64,000 nucleotides of DNA, from NCBI RefSeq assembly GCF_014109725.1, contig NZ_CP058554.1, forward strand, positions 4,650,001 through 4,714,000, written 5' to 3'. Positions 53,434 through 61,200 of the stretch are shown piece by piece. How positions within the stretch are numbered: position 1 is the first letter of the stretch; every line of letters begins with the position of its first letter. This DNA comes from Comamonas piscis (GTDB lineage: Bacteria; Pseudomonadota; Gammaproteobacteria; Burkholderiales; Burkholderiaceae_C). The translations under genes and the position numbers were made by a program. Under the pieces are notes generated by a model, which was not told the DNA's origin, searched no databases, and saw only the letters and a program-made list of their open reading frames with translations.

Positions 53434-54231
53434 TCAGGCCGCGGCGTCAGGGTCCGCCTCTTCTTCTTCCTTCTTGGGCTGGTTGCGGGAGAACCAGGTG
53501 GCGCCCAGAATGCCGATCTCATACAGAATGCACATGGGAACGGCCAGCGAAATTTGCGACAGCACATCGGGCGGGGTTACCACCGCAGCAATCACAAAAG
53601 ACAGCACGATGAAGTAGCCCCGGAAGGACTTGAGCTTGGCAATGTCCACGATACCCAGGCGCACCAGCAAGATCACCACAATCGGCACTTGGAACGCCAG
53701 GCCAAAGGCGAGGTACAGCGACAAGATGGCCTCGACATAGGAGGCAATATCCGGCGTTGCCGCCACACTGGATGGCGTGAAATGCTGGATAAAGCCAAAC
53801 ATGCGGTCCAGCACAAACAGCTGCACAAAGGCAATGCCACCGTAGGCCAGCAGGCTGCCAAAGAAAATCAGCGGCAGCGCAAACTTCTTCTCATGCATGT
53901 AGAGGCCCGGGGCCACAAAAGCCCAGAGCTGGTACATGATCCAGGGCAGTGCCAGCAAGACCGCCGCCATGCCCAGCACCTTGAGCGGCACGATAAACGG
54001 CGAGAAGACACCCACCGCAATCAGCTTGGCGTCCGGCGGCATGTGCATCTTGATCGGGTGAGCGATGAAGTCCATCAGCCCATCCGGGCCGGGCCAAAAG
54101 GCCAGCAAGGCCAGGGCCACCAGAACGCCACCAACGCTGTAGAGCAGCCTATTGCGCAGCTCCATCAGGTGCTGCACAAAGGGCTGCTCGGTGCCGGCCA
54201 GTTCGTCTTCTTTGGAAGGGGTTTCGGACAT
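53434..54231 (-). CDS. tatC: Twin-arginine translocase subunit TatC
   Basis: A 265-residue membrane protein with six helices. Conserved parts are the N-terminal HLMELRNRLLYSVGG, the first helix, WIMYQLWAFVAPGLY, FQVPIVVILLVRLGI and FVIAAVVTPPDVLSQ. It recognises twin-arginine signals. Its C-terminal tail is acidic (KKEEEEADPDAAA). It is the last gene of tatABC. Confidence 0.96.
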   Translation of the reverse strand: MSETPSKEDELAGTEQPFVQHLMELRNRLLYSVGGVLVALALLAFWPGPDGLMDFIAHPIKMHMPPDAKLIAVGVFSPFIVPLKVLGMAAVLLALPWIMYQLWAFVAPGLYMHEKKFALPLIFFGSLLAYGGIAFVQLFVLDRMFGFIQHFTPSSVAATPDIASYVEAILSLYLAFGLAFQVPIVVILLVRLGIVDIAKLKSFRGYFIVLSFVIAAVVTPPDVLSQISLAVPMCILYEIGILGATWFSRNQPKKEEEEADPDAAA

Positions 54232-54368
54232 GGGGATATCTGTTGCGGATCAATGCATCAGCAAAGCGCAGCACTGCTTGGCAGGCTGCGCGCTGGCGGC
54301 TGACGGAAATGCGAGGAAGAAAACATGCCAACGCCCTGCTCTTGGAGCTTGCTGCGTTGGGGGCGCCA

Positions 54369-54893
54369 TCACAGGCCGGACGATGGCTTTTTGGGCCGGA
54401 AACGTGCCACCCGCGCCGCACCCGATTGAACATGGGTGCGTACACCCGCATGGTGCTTGTACCACTGCGGCGTTGCACCCTTTTTGACGCGCCAGTTCTT
54501 GCGCGGATGGTGGTAGACCGGTGCCACCGCTGTTACCGAGCTGCCGTCATAGCTCTCGGCATAGGGGTCAGCGGTGTAAAAACTGTCATCGCTGCCAGAT
54601 GACGCAATAGCGCCATTGGCCTGGTCGTTGAGGTTTTTCTCGAAGTCCGAAGAGTTGGTGCGGATGGTGTTTTCCACATCACGCGCCGCCGACTCAACGT
54701 TGTCCTTCATCTTGCGCAGCTCGTCGAGCTCCATCGAACGATTGACCTCGGACTTGACGTCGTTGACATAGCGCTGCGCCTTGCCCAGCAAGGTGCCAAC
54801 CGTGCGCGCAACGCGCGGCAGTTTTTCAGGTCCAATAACGATCAGTGCGACTGCACCGATCAAGGCCATCTTGGAGATACCGAGATCAAACAT
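54369..54893 (-). CDS. tatB: Twin-arginine translocase subunit TatB
   Basis: A 174-residue protein starting MFDLGISKMALIGAVALIVI, then GPEKLPRVARTVG, the TatB N-terminus. A long amphipathic helix region (about 25-90) is followed by a variable tail. TatB forms the signal-peptide receptor with TatC. The 54893 ATG is chosen over 54917 because the family starts MFD. A gap of 137 bases lies before tatC. Confidence 0.95.
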   Translation of the reverse strand: MFDLGISKMALIGAVALIVIGPEKLPRVARTVGTLLGKAQRYVNDVKSEVNRSMELDELRKMKDNVESAARDVENTIRTNSSDFEKNLNDQANGAIASSGSDDSFYTADPYAESYDGSSVTAVAPVYHHPRKNWRVKKGATPQWYKHHAGVRTHVQSGAARVARFRPKKPSSGL

Positions 54894-54958
54894 TCCAACC
54901 CCATCGAATGCACACAAGCGGTTGCTGCAGCTGGTCTGCAGCCCCAGTCAGGCGCACA

Positions 54959-55210
54959 TCAGCCCTTGTTCTTGGCTTCGACGTCGATGGTGGTGTTCTT
55001 GTCAGCCACAGGCGACTGACCCACTTGCTGGGCCGTGGTGGTCGTGGTTGCGGCAGGAGAGGCAGCCTCACCACCGTCCTTGATGCCATCCTTGAAGCCC
55101 TTGACGGCTCCACCCAGATCGGTACCGATGTTCTTGAGCTTCTTGGTGCCGAAAACCAGCACGACGATGAGCAAAACAATCAGCCAATGCCAAACAGAAA
55201 AGGAACCCAT
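54959..55210 (-). CDS. tatA: Twin-arginine translocase subunit TatA
   Basis: An 83-residue protein with the hydrophobic helix HWLIVLLIVVLVFGTKKL and the FGTKKLKNIGTDLGGAVKGF amphipathic block. The tail is rich in Thr and Ala. It forms the translocation pore with TatBC. It lies upstream of tatB and after hinT. Confidence 0.96.
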   Translation of the reverse strand: MGSFSVWHWLIVLLIVVLVFGTKKLKNIGTDLGGAVKGFKDGIKDGGEAASPAATTTTTAQQVGQSPVADKNTTIDVEAKNKG

Positions 55211-55313
55211 GAAATTCTCCTAGCGAATATGTGCATTTTAGACGCCTTGGGCGTCTATTGGTTTCGTAATACTGTCACGCGGCGAGGTCTTCGCCCGCGT
55301 GTCGGGGCTGGGA

Positions 55314-55670
55314 TCAGCCCTTTTTCCAGGGGCGGGGGCCACCCAGTAGGTGGATGTGCAGGTGGTGCACTTCCTGGCCACCTTCGTCGCCAGTGTTGAT
55401 CATCAGCCGAAAACCGCCCTGCGGGTAAGGGTTGCAGCCATTGGCCTCGGCCAGCTCGGGCGCCTTGGCCAGCATGCGGCCCAGCAACGGCGCTTGTTCG
55501 GCGCCCACCTGGGCCATCGATGGGATATGCAGCTTGGGCACCATCAGCAAATGCACGGGCGCTGCCGGGTGGATGTCCTTGAACACCAGCATGTCCTCGT
55601 CTTCATAGACCTTGCTCGAAGGGATTTGGCCGGCAATGATTTTGCAAAAAAGGCAGTCTGGATCGTGCAT
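55314..55670 (-). CDS. hinT: Histidine triad nucleotide-binding protein HinT
   Basis: A 118-residue purine nucleoside phosphoramidase. The HxHxH triad is at about 103-107 (HHLHIHLLGG), and the N-terminal CLFCKIIAGQIPSSKVYED is typical. It hydrolyses AMP-lysine and related phosphoramidates. It is upstream of tatA, a common betaproteobacterial order. Confidence 0.95.
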   Translation of the reverse strand: MHDPDCLFCKIIAGQIPSSKVYEDEDMLVFKDIHPAAPVHLLMVPKLHIPSMAQVGAEQAPLLGRMLAKAPELAEANGCNPYPQGGFRLMINTGDEGGQEVHHLHIHLLGGPRPWKKG

Positions 55671-55765
55671 AAAGTCTTATCTATCAAAACAGAGACAGCG
55701 CCATTAACAGCGCGCCACCGTGGCAGGCAGAAGGCAAGCAGCAAGCGTGCCAACACTGACCACCC

Positions 55766-56875
55766 TTACACCTTGAAGCCGGATCGTACGCCGACATCCC
55801 CTCGGTGCTCGGTGAGCCAGTTCTCTCCGGAGACACGGCCGCGCTCGAACAGCTCGCGCACAAAGGGGGTATCCGAGCGGTTTTTGCTGGATGCGCCATA
55901 GCTTTTGAGCACAGCGCCGCCATCCACATGGTGCATCAGCATGTACTTGTAGCGCTCGCGGTCCAGCTTGCCGTCATCGAGCAGTCGGCGCACAAAGCCC
56001 ATGGCCCGCAGCTCGGCCAGCAAGCTGGCGTTGAAGGTGATCTCGTTGATGCGGTCCATGATTTCCTGGACATTGCTCGGCACCTCGCTGTACTCGATCG
56101 GGTTGAGCTGCACCAGCAAGATATCGCTGTTGCCCGTTTGGTAGATCAGCGGGTAGAGCAAGGGGTTGCCGGAGTAGCCGCCATCCCAGTAATGCTGGTC
56201 CTTGATCTCGACGGCCTTGTACATCATCGGCAGGCAGGCAGAGGCCATGACCGCATCAGCCGTCAAGCGCTTGCCGCTGAACACTTCGCCCTTGCCGGTG
56301 CGCACATTGGTGGCGCAGACAAACACCCGAGGCGCGTTGCGGCCCTGCTCGTGCTGCAGAAATTCAAAATCCACCACTTTCTCAAGCAGGCGGCGCAAGG
56401 GGTTGATGTCGAGGGGGTTGGTCTGGTACGGCGATAGCCACTGGCTCATCATGTCCCAAATCGCCTTGCCGGCCATCGGCACACCCGCCATCAGGCTGCC
56501 CATGGTTCCCACACCTTCCCAGAACTGGGTGAGGCTCTCACGGGCGGATTCGCAACCTGCCTGATGGGCCTTGAGTCGGTCTGTCTCGGTAGCGGCGGCC
56601 TTGCCATAGCCATAGGCCATGACCACAGCGTTCATCGCACCGGCACTGGTGCCGCTGATACCTTCTACCCAAAGGCTGCGCTCTGCCATCAAGGCATCCA
56701 GGACGCCCCAGGTAAAGGCGCCATGCGAGCCGCCGCCTTGCAAGGCCAAGCTGATCGGCGGGGTGTTTTCATCAACGCCCTTGGAGCGCGGAACGCGCTT
56801 GGGCGTTTCGACCTCGACGGGTACCTGCTCACCAGGCAGCTCTGGCGCATCGGGCTGCGGCACAGCGCTAGCCAT
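55766..56875 (-). CDS. Patatin-like phospholipase
   Basis: A 369-residue protein. The oxyanion loop is QGGGSHGAF (about 46-54), the nucleophile is Ser77 in GTSAG (75-79), and the catalytic Asp is at about 231 (WDGGYSGNP). There is no signal peptide, so it is an intracellular-type patatin acting on phospholipid or other acyl esters. It overlaps the DUF4870 gene end by eight bases and lies between it and hinT, so it is part of the his–tat run. It looks inserted compared with the usual order. Confidence 0.9.
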   Translation of the reverse strand: MASAVPQPDAPELPGEQVPVEVETPKRVPRSKGVDENTPPISLALQGGGSHGAFTWGVLDALMAERSLWVEGISGTSAGAMNAVVMAYGYGKAAATETDRLKAHQAGCESARESLTQFWEGVGTMGSLMAGVPMAGKAIWDMMSQWLSPYQTNPLDINPLRRLLEKVVDFEFLQHEQGRNAPRVFVCATNVRTGKGEVFSGKRLTADAVMASACLPMMYKAVEIKDQHYWDGGYSGNPLLYPLIYQTGNSDILLVQLNPIEYSEVPSNVQEIMDRINEITFNASLLAELRAMGFVRRLLDDGKLDRERYKYMLMHHVDGGAVLKSYGASSKNRSDTPFVRELFERGRVSGENWLTEHRGDVGVRSGFKV

Positions 56876-57257
56876 GGATCGCCTGGTCTTTGTTCATCGC
56901 CAGCATGCCGCGCACGATGCGATAGAGGAACCAGATCGAAATGATGGTCCAGGCAATCCAGCCGGGAACGAGAAAAAGAATCCACAGCGGTGCAGTGATG
57001 ACATACAGCACCCCCGCCCAGATCACACTGCGAATGCGCCATGAGAAATGGCTTTGCTGCCAGGTGCCCTGCGCATCGCTGCGCTTGACCAGATCAATCA
57101 CCAGCGCGATCACCAGCAGCACAATGCTGGCCTGGGCGCTGGGCACCACCGCAGCCACGGCCACAATCAAGTGCAGCAGGTAGCTGACCCAGCCCCAGGT
57201 CTTGAGGCTTTGCATCGCGGCGGAATCCACGGTCTTCACGTCAACGACATTGTTCAT
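56868..57257 (-). CDS. DUF4870-type small membrane protein
   Basis: A 129-residue protein with about three to four hydrophobic segments (SYLLHLIVAVAAVVPSAQAS, IVLLVIALVIDLV, SVIWAGVLYVITAPLWILFL). The family commonly sits in the hisIE–hinT–tat neighbourhood. The function is unknown. It starts at the ATGA overlap with hisE. Confidence 0.85.
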   Translation of the reverse strand: MNNVVDVKTVDSAAMQSLKTWGWVSYLLHLIVAVAAVVPSAQASIVLLVIALVIDLVKRSDAQGTWQQSHFSWRIRSVIWAGVLYVITAPLWILFLVPGWIAWTIISIWFLYRIVRGMLAMNKDQAIHG

Positions 57258-57658
57258 GCGGAACTCCCTTCTTCAGCTTCACGGTCTTGTACTTTGCGCA
57301 GCGCTTTTTCTTCTAGGCCACTGAGACCCTCGCGGCGCACCAACTCGTTCACCACATCGGCGGGACTCAAGCCATAGTGGGCCAGGGCCACCATCGTATG
57401 AAACCACAGATCGGCCACTTCGTACACCAGTTTGGAAGCCGGTGCGCCATGGTCCACATCCTTGGCTGCCATCACCACCTCGGTCGCCTCCTCCCCCACC
57501 TTTTTCAAAAAGGCATCTGGGCCCTTGTGCAACAAGCGGGCCACGTAGCTGGCCTCGGGGTCGCCGCCATTGGCAGGTTTGCGCGATTCCAGCACCTCAG
57601 CCAGACGCATGAGTGCATCGGTAGAGGACATGGCGGCGGAAGCAGAGGTATCGGTCAT
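57254..57658 (-). CDS. hisE: Phosphoribosyl-ATP pyrophosphatase
   Basis: A 134-residue MazG-fold enzyme of histidine synthesis (step 2). The motif GEEATEVVMAAKD and the ADLWFHTMVAL segment are the metal-binding acidic clusters. Here it is separate from hisI, as in most betaproteobacteria. It lies 61 bases after hisI. Confidence 0.95.
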   Translation of the reverse strand: MTDTSASAAMSSTDALMRLAEVLESRKPANGGDPEASYVARLLHKGPDAFLKKVGEEATEVVMAAKDVDHGAPASKLVYEVADLWFHTMVALAHYGLSPADVVNELVRREGLSGLEEKALRKVQDREAEEGSSA

Positions 57659-57719
57659 AAAGGGAATATAGCGAAGCAGCCGCTTTGGGCTGCAGAGGAA
57701 GACGGATCTCGGACAGGGC

Positions 57720-58109
57720 TTATTTGTAGATTGATTCCGGGTCTTTCAAGACCGGATCGACCGCTTGCCACTGGCCATCTCGCAACACGCTGTAAAAACA
57801 GCTGTGGCGGCCGGTGTGGCAGGCAATGCCCGGCTCATGCCCGGTCTGGGTCACGCTCAACAGCACCACATCGTTGTCGCAGTCGATGCGGATCTCATGC
57901 ACTGTTTGCACATGGCCCGACTCTTCGCCCTTAAACCAGAGCTTGCCGCGCGAGCGGCTGAAGTACACCGCCCGGCCCAACTCGGCCGTATGGGCCAGCG
58001 CCTCGCGGTTCATCCAGGCAAACATCAGCACATCTTTGGTGTGCTGCTCCTGCGCAATCACGGGCACCAGGCCCTGCGCGTCCCATTTCACTTGATCGAG
58101 CCAGTTCAT
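57720..58109 (-). CDS. hisI: Phosphoribosyl-AMP cyclohydrolase
   Basis: A 129-residue enzyme (step 3 of histidine synthesis). The start MNWLDQVKWDAQGLVPVIAQ is the family N-terminus; the frame extends far upstream but without homology. The zinc/magnesium ligands are in DCDNDVVLLSV and CHTGRHSCFY. It is the first gene of the hisI–hisE–DUF4870–patatin–hinT–tatABC run. Confidence 0.95.
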   Translation of the reverse strand: MNWLDQVKWDAQGLVPVIAQEQHTKDVLMFAWMNREALAHTAELGRAVYFSRSRGKLWFKGEESGHVQTVHEIRIDCDNDVVLLSVTQTGHEPGIACHTGRHSCFYSVLRDGQWQAVDPVLKDPESIYK

Positions 58110-58167
58110 GCGGGGAATTGTCTCGCATTCAATGCCGCTGTGCGCAATGCAGGGGGAAAACAGCCGC

Positions 58168-58208
58168 AAAAGAAACCGGCCCGGTGCAAGGAATGCAACC
58201 GGGCCGGT
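58168..58208 (-). terminator. Terminator after the giant surface protein gene
   Basis: ACCGGCCCGGT (58175-58185) pairs with ACCGGGCCGGT (58198-58208) as an 11-bp stem. On the minus strand it is followed by TTCTTTT. It separates the giant gene from hisI. Confidence 0.85.
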
Positions 58209-58228
58209 CAGGCTGAGGCGAAGAACAA

Positions 58229-61200
58229 TCAGTCTTGGCGACGACGGCCCTGGCGCTGTGGCATGGCCTTGCCAGCCAACAGCATCAGCAGCAGTGCCAT
58301 CAAAGCCATCGCCCAAGCGGCGTTCACTGGCACCCGCTTGACATCGGTGGGCGGCGTGTTGGTAAACAGCGCCGAGGACGTGGCCTCGTTATTGGCCGCC
58401 ACCGGGTCATACACATCGCTGCTGGCGCGGGTGCTGATCGTGATGGCTGCCGTCGAGGTCGGCTTGAACTTGGTCGTACAGGTGATCGATTCGCCCACCG
58501 CCAGCGCAGACACCGGCTGAGCAGGCGTGCACGCCGTGACGGCACCGGCTGGCGCGCCGCTCACTTCGCAGCGCGCATTGGTAGCCGTTGCAGGGCCTGC
58601 ATTGCGGCAGACCGAGGTCAGCGTGAACTCCACACCCACCTTGGCGTCGATGGTCGCAGGCATGCTCACTTGCATATCCGCGGCTTGCGTTGGTGTGCTT
58701 ACCGAGCATGCTGCGCTGCAGCTGCCAGGTGCGCTGCTGCCCACGGTGTTGACGACGTTAGGGCTTGCCACCGTGTCGTCCACGCGCACCGTGTACTCAA
58801 AGGTCACCGTACCAGGTGCTTGTGGGCTACCGCCCGGCACCGTCGCTGGTCGGCTGCAGCTGCTTGCCGCTGCGGCGCAACCGGCACCCCAGCCTTCATC
58901 CGTGCCAACATAGCGGGTACCCGCGGGCACCGTCTCCGTCAGCACGGTTGCACCAGGCGTGCCGCCCGTATTGCTGACCTGCACCTGGTAGGTCAGCTTG
59001 TCACCAGGCTTGATCACATAGCCGACAGGTACCGGCGCATCATTCACCTTCACCAGCACATTGGTCACCGTCACTGCCGATGGCGTATTGCCATTGACGG
59101 CCTTGGCATCGCTGTTGTTCGCGGTGTCGCTATCGTAGCTTTGCGTCTCTGCACTGATGCTTGCGCTGATGGAACCTTCCGCAGCAGTGAACGTCAGCGA
59201 GCAGCTCAGGCTCTCGGCCACAGCCAGCGTCTTGCCCGCATCGCAGATCGCAGTGATCACCGAGCCGCCGTTGTTCACGCTCATCTTGCAGCTGGCGTTA
59301 ACCGCATCCGCCGGGCCATTGTTGGTGCACAGACCGCTGATGGTCAGGCTCTCACCAACCACCACAGCGCCTGCCGGGATCGAGGTGATCTGCGCTTGCA
59401 TGTCGGCCACTGCGTTAGCAGTTTCCACCGAGCAAGCACCGGAGATGCAAGCAGCGGGGATGCTGCTCTCAACCGTATTGATGATCTTGCCGTTGCTGGT
59501 TGCTGGGGCAAGAACTTCCACGGTGAACTCAACAGTCTGCTCACCGGCAGCACCTTGAGCGCTTTGCGCTGGCACGGTCACGCTCTGCTCGCAAGTGCTA
59601 CCTGCTGCGTCGCAGGCCGGTGCCTGGCTCCAACCCTGGCTTGGGTCGGCTGCAGTACCCACAAATTGGGTACCTTCGGGCACGGTCTCAGTCAGCACCA
59701 GGGTGCTGGCCGTGCCACCGGCGTTGGTCACCAACATCGCGTAGGTCAGCTTGTCGCCGATCTTGGCTGCGTAGTTGGCTGGGACTGCTGCGTCGTTGAC
59801 CAGCGCCAGGCTCTTGACGATGTTCAGCGCTGCTGGCGTGTTGACCTTGACGGTCGTCGTTGCAGTGTTGTTGCCTGGTGCTGCGTCGTACAGGTTATTG
59901 CTGGTAGCAACGCTCACTGCATAGTCACCTGCGGTGCTTGGCGTGAGCTTGGTGACGCAGCTGATGCTGTCGCCCGAAGCCAAGGTCGCCGCTGGGCTCG
60001 TTGGCGTGCAGACTACAGCCGATGCGCCCGCTGGTGCGCTCACCACGCAAGATGAGTTCAGTGCTGCTTGTGGGCCATTGTTCTTGCAAATGGCCGTGTA
60101 GGTCAGCTCAATGCCGGTGGTGCTGGTCGTGCCTGGCGTGACCGTCACGGTTGCCACCATGTCTGCCTGCTGCGTGTTGGTTGTCACCACACAAGTGGTG
60201 CAGGTGCCCACCGAGCTGGTAGCAGTGTCCACAATGGTCGCAGTCGTGCCTGGGCTCGCAACGGTCACGGTGTAGGTCACTGTGCTCGTCTGGCCTGCGC
60301 CCACTGCTACCGTCTGGTTGCAGGTGCTCGATGCTGCTGCACAACCTGCACTCCAACCCTCACCCGTGCCTGTGTACGTGGTGCCTGCTGGCACGGTCAT
60401 GCCCACGTCGGTGCTGCCTGCAGTACCGCCGCTGTTCACAACCGTCACGGTGTAGGTCAGCACATCACCTGGCTTGGCCAGGTAGTTAGCTGGCACTGCT
60501 GCGCCGTTCACTTCGGTCAACACATTGGTGGTCACCAAGCTAGCGGCGGTGTTGCCAACCGTGGACTTGCTGTCCGTGTTGTTAGCGGTGTTGGACTCGT
60601 AGCTTTGAGCTGCTGCATTGATGCTTGCGCTGATCGTGCCTTCGGCTGCCGGGAAGGTCGCCGAGCAGCTGATGCTGTCGTTCACTGCCAGGTTGGCGTT
60701 CGCACCGCAGATGGCTGGAATGCTGGTGCCACCGTTGTTCACGGTCATCTCGCAGCTGGCGTTGACCGCATTGGCTGGGCCATTGTTGGTACATACGCCA
60801 GTGATGGTCACGCTGTCACCCACCACCACAGCGCCTGCCGGGATCGAGGTGATCTGCGCTTGCATGTCGGCGACAGCATTTGCCGTCTCCACACTGCAGT
60901 TGGCGCCTGCGCAAGCAGCTGCCACATCACTCAGCACCGTATTGGTGATCTTGCCATTCGTCGTAGCCGGTGCAACGACCTCGACAGTGAACTGCACGGT
61001 CTGTTCGCTGGCCACACCATCGGCGCCTTGGGCTGCCACCGTCACGCTTTGCGTGCAGGTGCTTCCTGCTGCGTCGCAGACTTGCGTTACTTGGCTCCAG
61101 CCCTGGCTCTCATTAGGAGCGATGCCGCCCACGAACTGGGTACCTTCTGGCACGGTCTCGGTCAGGACCGTCGTGCCACTGGTGCCGCCTGCGTTCGTCA

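Noticed and set aside
58235..60055. 606-codon open frame opposite the giant protein
   Set aside because: It repeats with the same period as the giant gene and contains His/Arg-rich nonsense, so it is a shadow.
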